Positions 46,173 to 58,300 of a DNA stretch of 64,000 nt are shown here, piece after piece (position 1 is the first letter of the stretch; each line of letters starts with the position of its first letter). The notes beneath the pieces were generated by a model, which ran no database searches, was not told the DNA's origin, and was given only the letters and a program-made list of their open reading frames with translations. Origin of the DNA: Rugalucina vietnamica (lineage: Eukaryota > Mollusca > Bivalvia > Lucinida > Lucinidae); the NCBI GenBank assembly GCA_964017185.1, contig OZ024869.1, forward strand, positions 64,928,931 through 64,992,930, written 5' to 3'. A program made the position numbers and the translations under genes.

Positions 46173-47001
46173 GTTTCGTTTAGGATTTTCTTAGCTGCAT
46201 ACCTATTCCATAGGTTGCGGGGCTTGTTTGGGTGTGGGTGAATATTTTGTTGTTAAAATATTGAGAACCTGATGGAATGTATGTGGTCTGGCAGTCTTCC
46301 GAACGCAGTGGTTTCTCTATGTAGTAGGACTAATCCTCTCCGGTTAAGCCCCATCCCCTGGTGTGGTATTGTCAGTTTGATGTTTCACCAGTAGACTATT
46401 CTGATTCTGATTCTGACTGCTTTGCAGTGATTTAGAAATTTATCTACATTTGCCTATTTAGAGCAATTTTCATTTGAAAAGCCATAACTTGTTAAGTTTT
46501 TACTTGAATTTCAAGGGAAGTAACTTTAAGTTTGGCAATTTCATTTATGAAAAGGTACAAGTAGGCAAAGATCAGGAAAAGGCGCAAAACTTGATGTTTT
46601 GTCATAAATTTTACTTTCTATAAGTAATTCTTGAATTGAATTACATTTCTTAGTTCAAATGCAATGATTAATTGATAACATTTTTTGAAATTTGTTTAGA
46701 CTAAAATTAGTGATTTTGTACTTTGCACGTTTTTCTAGTGTAATTGAGTTTGATATACCTCTCGATCAAATCAATATTTTGATGGCTTAACTATGTAGTA
46801 ACTTTGGCAAAATATTCGCATGCATGTGCGCTGACCCTTTTGGCCCTAGTTTTAAATGTGAAAGATTGGCACGCGACGTGCTGAAAGAACGGCATGCGAC
46901 ATGCTGTAACTCATGCCCAAACTTTGGATCCCTTTTTCTAAATTCTCCCACCCCCTTAATTTAAGCCCATTTGGTTTCACCTCATATTTCATAACCAATC
47001 C
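46173..47001. other. Non-coding stretch with one repeat fragment
   Basis: At 46553-46590, AAAGGTACAAGTAGGCAAAG and ATCAGGAAAAGGCGCAA are a stub of the dispersed GTACAAGTAGGC family. Nothing else supported. Confidence 0.5.
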
Positions 47002-47317
47002 GCAAGGATAATTCAAACTAAACACTAAAATGCAGCTTTAACTTACATTCTAAATCAAATTCAGCTCATTACTTCATTAAATCACTTGGAATTCTCTTGT
47101 AAATAAAATAGTTAAAATCTAAGCTGCATTTTCACTGATTTTGCTCCCCACAAAACCCCGCAAGGATAATTCAAACTAAACACTAAAATGCAGCTTTAAC
47201 TTACATTCTAAATCAAATTCAGCTCATTACTTCATTAAATCACTTGGAATTCTCTTGTAAATAAAATAGTTAAAATCTAAGCTGCATTTTCACTGATTTT
47301 GCTCCCCACAAAACAAC
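47002..47317 (+). repeat. Two-copy tandem duplication, period 158 bp
   Basis: GCAAGGATAATTCAAACTAA through TTTTGCTCCCCACAAAAC occurs twice in direct succession (47002-47159 and 47160-47317), with no difference seen. It is very recent, or possibly an assembly duplication. Each unit starts and ends near inverted AGCTGCATTTT/AAAATGCAGCTT. Confidence 0.95.
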
Positions 47318-47685
47318 CAACATGTATCCTTGAGATCGAACCTACACTATACGGTCCACGGGGGGTGACAGCTGCCCAGTCTAAGTCACCCTAGGCATAC
47401 TTGTGGGACTCGGGTTTGTCTTTTGTGCGTATCGCTTACCTGATCGCACCGGTATAACCGGCTCTGTCCGTCTTTCAGTTTTAGTGCTTATGCACTTGAG
47501 TTTACTCTAACTTTAGTGAGCGTTGTCCCGACCCACGGGCGTCCTACTACATCTATATATAGATGCGAAACCTCTAACTCCACTACATATCATTGCAGAC
47601 CTTGATGGTTCTATGTGATCAAAACAAATTCAGACTGAATAAAACAGGATTGCACAATGGTTGACAGGTGATGAGTGCATCAGAA
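47318..47685. other. GC-richer non-coding segment
   Basis: Contains CTATATATAG near 47555 and a TGTATCCTTGAGATCG start near 47328. It could be a lone long terminal repeat or a host regulatory segment; no partner or target duplication was found. Confidence 0.25.
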
Positions 47686-47770
47686 CTCGACCTTGACGTT
47701 ACGGGGATGCCTTGACGTCACGGTTCGCGCTTTGGCGCGTGAGCATAGCTCTTTCTGATTGGCTGAGCAT
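47686..47770 (+). promoter_or_regulatory. Candidate promoter: CRE, E2F-like and CCAAT motifs
   Basis: Within 50 bases lie the palindromic CRE TGACGTCA (47713-47720), the E2F-type TTTGGCGCG (47731-47739) and an inverted CCAAT box ATTGG (47758-47762), with a second GACGT upstream. This cluster is typical of growth- or cell-cycle-linked promoters. It lies 4.5 kb before the first RAP1 exon I can identify. Assignment to RAP1 is inference. Confidence 0.35.
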
Positions 47771-48189
47771 TGCGGACCAAAAGTGGGTGCAAATGAGCTA
47801 GCTGAATGTGTAAATCTCACAGAAATTATGGATTTAAAGCAGGAAATCAGAGACTTTTCTTATGGAGCATCTACTTCTGTACTAAGATAAGATAAACTTC
47901 TATTTAACGTCGGCATTCAATATAAACATACAAACATCAGCCATCAAAGCTATTTTACTGACAAACAAAAATACAGAACTGTACACGTATACATAATAAC
48001 AAACATCACAGGTTAGAAAGACAGGTTGTACTGCCCAGGGCACGTAGCATCACGGGCAAGTGATGTCAGCAAATAGCTTAAATCATCTTGTATATACAGG
48101 TTAAAAACATAAAAAGTGCTTAGACGTTTAGGCTGTGAGGTTCTGTAGACACGTAGTAAACGTCTACAGATTATGCATGCATCGGGTCA
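47771..48189. other. Possible 5' UTR / first intron, nothing firm
   Basis: A segment from about 47886, TTCTATTTAACGTCGGCATT, resembles a dispersed repeat end. No coding exon that would supply the missing RAP1 N-terminus was recognised. Confidence 0.3.
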
Positions 48190-48262
48190 GGAGGTAATGG
48201 GTCGTTTCGGCCATGAGTCATTTCGGCTATGAGTCGTTTCGGCCGTGGGTCATTTTGGCCAA
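48190..48262 (+). repeat. Minisatellite, ATGAGTCGTTTCGGCC-type unit
   Basis: Four imperfect copies of a unit of about 16 bp: GGGTCGTTTCGGCC, ATGAGTCATTTCGGCT, ATGAGTCGTTTCGGCC, GTGGGTCATTTTGGCC. Confidence 0.85.
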
Positions 48263-48634
48263 TTTCGGTTACTCGTTTAGGCCTAATTTTTTTTTTTTCA
48301 ATCATATAACTATGCTTTATTTCAGATACATATGTTATATGAGGCTAGTAATTAAATCATTAAGGGTATGGGGGTCTATTGATGCCGAATCAGTATTATT
48401 CACAGTTTAATTTTATTATTTTCTTTACAAATTCTTGTCTCAAAATTAACAACATACACTGTATATATTGTCAACATTTTGACAAACTTTTAACTCAAAG
48501 AATGTCTGGAGTAGGGCCTTTGTCAAACAGAAATGAACACAGTTAACGCACTCTAGAAAGCTTTAAAAACTGCACTTATTTACAAGTTCCATCTCAGAGA
48601 AGTCTTTAAATGCCAAATAAAAACTAGAAAATAG

Positions 48635-48800
48635 TATCTGAGTGGCTGCCTATTGGGAAGTAGCTGCTCACTCGGCTTACGATATGTTTGTATAAGAACC
48701 TAAGTGTCAATTTAGTTTTTTTCCAGTTTCCACCTCGAGTTTTGGAGTGGGATTTTCTTTCTGACTGCACCATTTCCTGATAATTGCCTACTTGTACCTT
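48635..48800 (-). mobile_element. Copy of dispersed GTACAAGTAGGC family, interrupted
   Basis: On the plus strand GAGTGGCTGCCTATTGGGAA, GCTCACTCGGCTTACGA and TTGCCTACTTGTACCTT match the minus-strand copies. Immediately after GTACCTT the next element begins. Confidence 0.75.
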
Positions 48801-48984
48801 CCCATACCAAAATAAAGTACAAAATAGGCACATTTTCTGGGTACAAAATAGGCACAAAATAGGTATACCTATTTTGTACAAGATTGGCCCATTGACTGAA
48901 ACTGGGCCAAACTGATACAAAATAGGTACATTTATACAAATATAAGAGTGTACCTATTTTGTACTTGAAATTCACTGTATCTAT

Positions 48985-49345
48985 ACATGTGCCTGCAATG
49001 TACCCTTTGTACCTGTAACGTGCCTAGTGTATCTTTAATGTGCCTGGTGTACCTGTTATGTGCCTATATACCTATCTTGTGCCTATTGTATCTTTTTTGT
49101 GCCTTAATGTACCTTTCAAGTACCTACTGTACCTAAATTGTGCCCAGTGCACTTATTATGTGCCTTTTGTACCTACTATGTGCCTTTTGTACCTAAAGTG
49201 TGCCCTATGTACATATTATGTGCCTATGCACAAGATTACAATGTGATTATTGTGCCCTAGTAGTTAAATTGTGTACCTATAATGTGCCTAGTGTACCTAA
49301 TATGTACCTAATGTACCTCATATGTGCCTGGTGTACCTGTTTGTT
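48985..49345 (+). repeat. Degenerate minisatellite of GTGCCT/GTACCT, period about 20
   Basis: About 16 units alternate TGTGCCT and TGTACCT with short variable linkers, for example ATGTGCCTTTTGTACCTACT followed by ATGTGCCTTTTGTACCTAAA. The units resemble the subterminal repeats of the enclosing element, so they probably arose from them. Confidence 0.85.
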
Positions 49346-49433
49346 TCTAGGGGTACATTTTAGGCACCATACCTTAGTTCTTGAAAACAGCCAATCATAT
49401 TGCAGTCTTCAGGTACATTATAGGTACGCAATA

Positions 49434-49446
49434 TACCCCCCCCCCC
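49434..49446 (+). repeat. Poly-C run
   Basis: About 13 C in a row within ATACC...ACTTT. A MITE fragment with CAGCCTGGTTTATATCAGAC follows at 49626-49690. Confidence 0.8.
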
Positions 49447-51265
49447 CACTTTAAAAAGCCACATTATAAGAAAACCTGCCTTTAGTACATTCGAAAACAG
49501 CTCTAGGCTCAGATCAGTTATACAAAAAACTGTAAGCTCACAACAACTGATCAGCACAATGTTCTACTTTTACCACATAGAACCCACCATTTAAAAAAAA
49601 AATGTTTTTGAAACCATTTTTGTGGCAATACAGCCTGGTTTATATCAGACCTGGTCAGAACCCCTAAGCCCAGCGGTACTAATCTCCCATTTTGAGCTGC
49701 TCAAATAAATATATTGTAATCAAAATGGCTTACCTGTGGCCAAGTCACAGTTAAGAACCCTTATTTCATTACCGTGACTGTGTGTCACATGTTCAACTTG
49801 CGGATGTACCAGGTGGTTCTTCTTAGGGTTCTCCTGTTTTCGCCTCACCTAATAATTGACCTGTCTAATATGAACTGAAATTATCTTGAAAAGGACATAA
49901 AACTGAATACAAAATAGCTTTTAAATATCACCAAAATCTGCAGTTACATGTGACATAATCATCATCTATTGTCAGCAAGAAGCTGAATCTCAGTATGGAG
50001 TCAAAATATTCAGATATTTACCCCAAAGTCAAAGAGATAGTACATATTATGGGAGGTTTAACTCAGCATTCATTTATGATAAAAGTATAATTCTAAACAA
50101 ACAAAACATTTAACAGTAAGTTACAGTTTTATTTGTTTTAAATCTAAACTTCAAACAGATTGAAAAAGTGTAGCAGCAAAAGTGCAAATTTGAAAAAAAA
50201 TACCAGAAAATATGTGTAATAACACCTAGTGTATGAAAATAAAAAGTCAAATTCTTACTTTTTATATTCTGTTAATTCCTTGCATCCACATGTTAACTGG
50301 TGTATGCCTCTGTATAAAATGCAGATTTTTACATAGATCTTGGGTGTTTTGTGTACAAGTTAGTGGTCATAAATCTCATTTTACACAGAAAATGTGTTGT
50401 GCATGAGATAAGAGTCATTAGAAAGTCATTAAGTGGCTCATAGGCACATTTTAGGTACATCCAGATGCCATTGTCATTAGATACATGAATAATATTAAAT
50501 AATGTTATGACATATTATAGAATTACTGATAAAATAGCATAAGAAAATAAATACAAGAAAACAAAATAAAATCATTGTGATTCATTTTATTTCAGTCTGG
50601 AAGTGAAATATTTCTTTTAGTTCCATATTATAAGAAACAATTCAATACAAATTAATTTCATAAATGTTACGAGTTGGCTACTCATTTGTTCTGAGTACAG
50701 CCTAGGATGAAATTAAGTTGTTGCTTAAATCTCATGAATTAAGCCTGATTAAAATGCAGCATGCTTTTACAAAAGATATTTTGACCATTTTTATAATGTA
50801 TCTTTATATTCTATTGTTTTCGATCCATATGTCCTTCTGGCTGATTTTAGTCAAAAAATATTACAAGTCTGTGAAGAGGCACAAAAAAGGTACATCTAAA
50901 AATGGCTAAGTCCAAAATACAGGCAGAAAAATCTAAGTTCTTCAAAATGGTTAAGTCCAAAGTACAGGCAGAAAAAATCTAAGTTCTTCAAAAGTACATA
51001 AAAAGCACATGAAAAAATGACTAAGTCTGAACTAGGTATAAAATAGGCACATGAAAAAATGACTAAGTCCTGAAAGGCACAAAATAGGTATAGGCAAAAA
51101 AGTCTAAGTCCACAAAGGCACATGAAAGGCACATGTAAAATTTCTAAGTTCTCAGACTGGTACAAAATAGGTATACCTATTTTGTGCCTAAAATGAAAAG
51201 GCACGTAAATGGTACAAAATAGGTACAAAATTTTGTGCCTATTTTGTACCTGATTTCGGTATGGG

Positions 51266-52298
51266 TTTTTCTAATAGAATTTGACCTTCAAGAACAATAA
51301 ACGCATGTGGAAACTTTGTGCCTTGGTCGACATTTACAAGGGTTATTCTGGCTCCGAAATATCATGAGAGTAAATCGCCATTTCCACCAAAATTGGTGAG
51401 ATTTTCCTATCGTATAGCCAATTTGGATGAGATTATTGGCCAAAACATCATGATTCCTGAGCAAATCTCTCACTATCTCCCCAGAAAATAATCCCTGCAT
51501 TTATTACATGTGTGTAACATGTTTAAGTTTGGATGTAATTTGCTGTTAATTATATATTAAATAGGCAAACAAATATCAATAATAAAAACCTTTTAATGGC
51601 AAAATGTAGCCCTCAGTCATGTCAGTACATTGCACAAATGACAAAAAGGTCACATCCTAGCAGAGCATAATGATTATGTAATGGCTGTTTGAAAAATAAG
51701 CTAATGTCAACTAAGAAAAGCATCAACTGAGAGTGTTGTTAAACAATAATTTCCAAACATTTTTGTTGTTTTCTGCTTGCACAGAAACCAGGCTATCTAT
51801 TGATGCTGATTGTTTTTAAATCGAAATAAATGTCCATATTTTAGATGCAAATTGTTAAGAAAACCCACAAAAGTCACATTAACATCAGAACGAAAACATG
51901 ATACCAGCTTACCAAATCCTGTTTAAATGGCAAATCATTACTCATTGTTTAGGGACATAAAATATAGTTTCAAAAATATCCTTACATGGGCAATGTAGAA
52001 GAAAATGAGGATGTGACTTGTTGCATTTCTTTTGCATTTAAGTGTATAAAGCAGTATTCCACTGTACATGTAGCTTGATCATAGCTAGTTGTGTTGATGC
52101 TGCAAGAGACATAATTGCAACCCTACAATAAATTTGGCCATGTTCAGCATGGACTGTGCAGAATTTGTTGGATCTTTTATATGGATGTAAGCTGACCCCA
52201 TATATGTAGTATTTTTACCAAACCTGTAGAAAATAGACATTTTGTTAAGTGAATGATTTCAATTTAAGTGAAGTTTTTTTTCTTTCTTAATTTTACAG
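51266..52298. other. Non-coding stretch, possible RAP1 first intron
   Basis: A stretch at 51303-51491 (plus) is open in a protein-like frame (LAPKYHESKSPFPPKLVRFS) but has no ATG, domain or splice sites, so no gene is called. The end, TTTTTTTCTTTCTTAATTTTACAG, is the acceptor of the first recognised RAP1 exon, quoted here in parts: a T-rich tract then TTTTACAG. Confidence 0.4.
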
Positions 52299-52345
52299 TA
52301 TGGTGGAGGCAAAATAACCTCAAAGGGAGGACCAGACTGCATAAA
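52299..52345 (+). CDS. TERF2IP: RAP1 exon A (BRCT, GGG turn)
   Basis: 47 bp encoding YGGGKITSKGGPDCI plus two bases of a Lys codon. Acceptor TTTTACAG|TAT, donor ATAAA|GTGAGT. It corresponds to the Gly-Gly-Gly segment of the human BRCT. Phase fits exon B exactly. Confidence 0.85.
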
Positions 52346-55300
52346 GTGAGTTTGATAAATACATCACCAAAATAGAGAAAGGTTATTGGTCTGGGCAAAT
52401 TATGCTCACAGAACATGATTTTATCTGATGAAGGTTATCTGAAACATAGAGCACTACTCAATAAGCATTTCTCTAAAAATAAAATTTAAAAAATATCTTC
52501 AATGAGAAAGCGAAGATTTGCAATTTCTACTTTTCTTCCATTATAAGTCTATGGGACGTATAAGTTGCCATTGCAACCAGAGTTCTTATCCGATCTGAAC
52601 AAAAAAAAACAACATTTTTGGTTCCTCCCTCCTGTGGATGCTTTATGCCAAATATCAAAAGTTTTGGCCTCACAGCCATTTGAAAATGTTGATGGGCGCT
52701 GGATACCTGCCTATCCTATAAGGTCACCTTTGAGCCTTAGGCTCATGTGAGCTAATAAATCATGACCCTGTGATGTCCTTGACCTATTTTATGGCAAGGT
52801 CAACATAGGTTGTCTATGCATTTGAATGGGGAAAACTATTAAAATATCATTTAAAGGGAAAATCTTTGCAGGAAATGGGTGATAGGACAGAAAAATTAAT
52901 GATTCTGAAAGAATTGGACCCCAGATGAGTCCCCACCCCAGGCAATATACATGTACAATACAGGCAATATACATGTATATTATCATAATATTCAACCATC
53001 TCCTCTGTAACTGTTAGTCCAGTCAAAGCCAAATTTTATATGAAGTATCTATAGGATGGGGGAACCAAATGTGTGTATAAAAATCCAGGTCACATGACTA
53101 GGACCACCCCAACTACTTTTTATCGCATATATCTGCTTGTAGCAGAGTGCGATATAGGAGTCCAAATGTCCGTCCGTGCATCATTCGTTCGTCCGTGCGT
53201 CAATCCGTCCATCAACATTAAATTTTATGTCGCAGTTTGACATTAACCTCGAAGTTTGGTTTTCTCTGCATCAGTGATAGCTGCGAGTGTGAAACCTTGC
53301 ATAGTATTGTCCTTGATATACCCTTCAAGCATGCAACTTGACCCAGTGCCCTTGATCTATATTTCACGGTCCATTGACGTTGTTAATTTTTACGTCGAAG
53401 TTTGGTTTTCTCTGCATCAGTGATAGCTGCAAATGTGAAACCTTGCATAGTAATTGTTCCTGACTTACCTTTCAAGTACGCACCTTGACCCAGTGCCCTT
53501 GACCTATATTTCACTGTCCATTGTTTATGTTAATTTTTACGTCAAAGGGGGTGTTACAGATGTGCCCACGCATGGATTTTCTTTAAATTTTACACATAAG
53601 TAGGTCATCATATATGAGTTATGAAAATGTATATATTAAATTTAATAATTAATTATAGGACTCAGGAGGCAACCCTGGCTTACTCCCACAATGACATGAT
53701 ACCTGCCCTCATCTTTGTGTGCCCTAAATCTTCAGTTTTATAATTTTCTACGATTTGTCATTTGGATTGGCTCGAGAACATCCCAGGCATTATACTTATA
53801 CCTTAAAAACATTTTACAGAAGTATTATATTGATTTCCTGATTAAATAATTATAAAATTTCTCAATTTTTTCTCTAAAATTTACAAAAATTACCAAATTC
53901 AACTTCAAAAATATATATGTTCCAGTCTTTGTCAAGATATCACATTTTCTTGAAAATATGTCATATATATCCTCTTGATTTGAGCAAAATTTCATGATAA
54001 TTTAAAACCGGTAACATTGTCATTTTTTGCATTATATACATGTAGGTCACTTTTCATAATTTTAACAAAATGTTGAAATTGCTCCAAAACATCACAAAAA
54101 GGTTTTGGATTATGATCATAATGCACATTTCTGACACACATTGTGCCTGAATGGCATACATTTAGTTACGTTCATGTAACTGAGTGGCCACCTGTTGGGA
54201 AATAGCTGTTCTCTTGGCAAACTGTACATTCTCTTTGTACAAGTAACTATTTGTTATTTCGCTTGTTTTCCCAATGGAACCTTGGTTCTAATTGCAGCAG
54301 CTCCTGGCCATTGCTTACTTTTGCCAACAACATGTTATTCGTGATGGTCCTACCATCTGTTTTTCACACTTGACTGTTTTCTTAAGGTTTAGAACGGTGT
54401 AAAGTAATTCTAAAATAGCAGTGAGACCAAATGGCTTAAAGTTTGCCTTCAGTTGAATCAATTCTAAAAGCTCTAAATTGTTCTAATTAGGAAATAATAG
54501 AGGATGTTTAACTTTGTTTAACTGATAATCAGATGTTATGCTTCTCATATAGGAGTGAGACAGGGAGATCCATGTTGTCTTGTCTAGTGATAAACGGAAT
54601 CTGATATTAATATTTCTTACTCTTGAACTGATAGTATTTTATTGTAAAATGACACGAGTGGAAATAATATTAGACAAATGTTCATTGTATATTACTTTAA
54701 CATACCAATTCCATGCTATAAGTGTTTTAGAGGGAAAGCTAGAGTACCTCTTATATCCCTTACTGTACTCAAATTTTAAAACTTTGATTTTCAACATATG
54801 ATCTGATTTCGTCTTTTAAAATTACATGAAATTAAAACAGACCATAAATTCTATAAAGTCATGTGCCATGAGAATTTTAAAACTAAGCCTTCAGTCAAAT
54901 GTAACATCATTGCATTACATATGTTACCCACATAGATGCTTGCAAAATAAACATCAAACCAAAATCTCATATAAAATGTATGCATTTAGGCTAATTATGA
55001 CGTATGCTTCATCGTTAAGGCAAATCCACTTCCTATATTCACATTCCTATGGATCTTATTCAGCCTTTTAAACGTATATTGTACGTTACATACATTACAG
55101 CCTTCAAAACTGAATATTAAAGTAAATATTTTCTCAGTAAAAAATAAATATAGTAAAGTACGTTCTGTCATATCATGACAAACATCTTGTAGACAATGAA
55201 TTTCCTTTCATACAAATACAATCATTAATCTTGCATATTATGTGTTCTTATCGGTTACACAATCCTGCTTAGTACTAAGATAGCGTTTGCATCAAAATAA

Positions 55301-58300
55301 AACATTCAATGATGAATGAATGGCAGAAAAACAGATTAAGTAATGAGCTTATAATATTTTCTTAAGATTAATATCATGGTACATGTACTGTGATGTTCAA
55401 TGAAATGTAATTTCTTAATTTGTGATATTTGTAACTTGCTAATTAAATAAGGATAAGATGAATGCAATTGAACAACCTCGTAATTCAGCACATGTATTAA
55501 CTAGTTACATATAACATCCTTTTAAAATAAGAAGAAAAAGTTCAACTCTTAGAGATCGTATCATATGAATTGTTTTACAGTACATGTTTGTGCTAAATGT
55601 AACATATGTAACAGATTGAAAATGTTACTCAGACAAATTCTGAATTAAGGAAGATCAATTATATTGCATTTTAAACCCTGCAGTCATTCTATTGTGATGT
55701 TTAAAACATAAAATTTTATTGAAATTTATAAATTATTTTAAGGCTGTCCAAACGGTCACTTATGTAACAGAGTATAAGGTCTGTGGGTTGGGTTTCATTG
55801 AAAACATCCTATTATAGTATAAATTGCTTATAATAAGCCTACAAGAAAAATCCTACAGTCATAAATCATTTATTAAAGTACTTTGTAATTATTAGTGAAC
55901 AACTTCACATTTTGATGAATAAGGGTCATGTGTAATTAATGTAACAAAGCACCATGTTACCGGTCCACGATTTACCTGAAATTTCCCAAATATATTCCTT
56001 AGATATGTGGGCAGTTTTTTATATTAAAATGGTGTCTTGACAAAGACTGGAACACAGAAAATTTTAAATTCAAATTCTACCTCTTTTAAAATAAGCGGGT
56101 GAAAATTGGGGTTACCTGTACATAAAAATGACTGCTCTGCCACTATCTTGATACTTACAAACTCATTTACAGTATCAGCAAACTTACCAATGACTACTAT
56201 AATTCTGGAAAGATTTCAACATTTGCGTCATGAATCGTTGATCACTATAGAAATGTTTAAAGTGGGGTACCCTCAGCCATGGTAGTGACGTCATATATTA
56301 CGTCATAATTTGCCAATGGAACTACATTTACAATGGAATACACCATTATTATAGCAGTCATAACTAAGACAATTAATGCACATAATTTCATAAAATTCCA
56401 TGCATGGGCAAACTCCCATGTTAATTTCCCATACCCTGTAACAGGCCCTTTGGTTTTCTCTGCATCAGTGATAATCCCTTGCATAGTAATTGTCCTTGAC
56501 ATATCTTTCAAGCACACACCTTGCAGGGAATAGCCTACAGGGTGACTAGGGAGAAAAAGTCTCCCTAACTTCCCCTATTTTCAGCTGAGGGAGAAGTGAA
56601 AATGTATAGAATTTATAGGCAAAACAGAAATTCAAGTCCAAACTTCTCCCAAATTTTCTTGGGGAGAGATAAAACTTCTCCCTAAATTTCTTGTCTAGTT
56701 TGAACCCTGCCTTGACCCAGTGCCCTTGACCTATATTTCACAGTCCATTGACTTTGTTAATTTTTACGTCGAAGTTTGGTTTTCTCTGCATCAGTGATAG
56801 CTGCGAGTGTGAAACCTTGCATAGTAATTGTCCTTGATGTTACCCTTCATGCATGCACTTTGACCTGTTGCCCTTGACCTATATTTTATGGTGCATTGAC
56901 TTTATTAATTTTAGGTCTAACTTTAATTTTCTTTGCACCTAAGGTAGCTGTAAATGTGAAACCTTGCATAGTATCCTTGACATACCCTTTAAGCGCACAC
57001 CTTGATCTGTTGCCATTGACCTATATTTCACATGTTTAATTATTTTGACCAATGCAGGTGCAATATTGACCTTCGCGGCGTTCTTGTCTTTTGTCCAGTT
57101 TGCATCTTGACTCTCAGATGAGCGATTGTTGCCCTTGGGCTGCTTGTTCTTTTTATAGGTTAGCAGAGAAAGGCTGTACAGTAACGTCGGATGGCTATAT
57201 ATCGACACAGTTCATAGAGGATTGTGTGAAAATGAACACATATCTAGAACCATCAGATTATAGGCAAGTCTTAAGGAAGCATTCTTCATGGATCCATTTG
57301 TAATTTTGATTTGGCACTTAGATTTGCTAAAGTATAAAGCCAACACCCTAAATGTAATACAATCTGTTTTTGAAGTACATGTTTAAGTCTTAAAGACCAG
57401 ACTAAGTTTTCTCATGCATGTTACATTGACAGCATGTATGCATGATTATATCATTTTTATTGCTGTAAAAACACAATTTCAGATTAATAATAATGGCATT
57501 TTTATGGAGAATTGCACATTGTCCATAATCTATGAGCTGCGCAAGATCAACAAGTAGGTTGTCAGTTCAAGCAAAAGCTAAAATTTTAGGTTTGTATCTG
57601 GTGAAGGTGAACATGGTCAACCACAGATCTAGTTTAATGAAATGATGGTTTTTAGGGTCTGCATAGGATATAATCAAATTGTTTAACTTTGATTTTCAGT
57701 GTCCGACCAGGAACAATAGTAAGAGAAGATTCAGAGAAATCATTCAGCTCTAATGACAGCATGTCTCCTGCCAGCACCATCATCAAAACCTCGGTCAGTA
57801 GCGGCAAAGGTCGGCAAAAATACACTAAAACAGAGGATGTTAGTATGATAAACTATATTGTGACAGAGAGAAGGTACAGAGAAACCAGTGGAATAAGACT
57901 GTGGAAAGATATGGAACTGCTAGGGGTAAATTATTGCTGTAATCTCCCTTATATATGAGCCTGTGCGTGAGAAAACCAACAATTTGGGTTTCCGACCAGG
58001 TCCGACACAAACCAGGCTGTACAGTCACAGAAGCAGGCTAGAAGCTTGAAATTTCGGATTTAAGAAGAAGAGAGATTGTACTATCCGAGTATTGAAAACA
58101 AAGGCGCTGATCAGCTTCGCGGTTCCGCGAAGCTGATCTGTGTCTTTGTTTTCGCCTATGCAGATTGTTGGTTTTCCCATGCACAGGCTCATATACAAAA
58201 CTAAAATGCTTTGATACACCTCAGAAAGATGCAGATGAATTGTAAGCCTTATTGTGGGACTATTCTTTCTTTGGATGTGGTAAAGTTGGTTGTTAGTGTG

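Larger units (their letters stand above)
48801..51265. mobile_element. GTACAAAATAGGCAC element with inverted ends
   Basis: The ends CCCATACCAAAATAAAGTAC and GTACCTGATTTCGGTATGGG are inverted copies with few mismatches. Both flanks carry many GTACAAAATAGGCACAAAAT-type units (48830-48970 and 50870-51250). The middle has a degenerate GTACCT/GTGCCT minisatellite and unique AT-rich DNA. No transposase frame. The insertion follows GTACCTT of the dispersed family copy, and only a TT-type duplication is possible. Superfamily unknown. Confidence 0.75.

Noticed and set aside
47328-47660. Possible solo long terminal repeat (TG start, TATA-like box)
   Set aside because: No matching partner, no target duplication, and the far end cannot be fixed; left as unexplained GC-richer DNA.
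51303-51491. Protein-like open stretch containing LAPKYHESKSPFPPKLVRFS
   Set aside because: No start codon, no splice sites and no recognised domain. The opposite strand is also open, so it cannot be called. It was considered and rejected as the missing RAP1 first exon.
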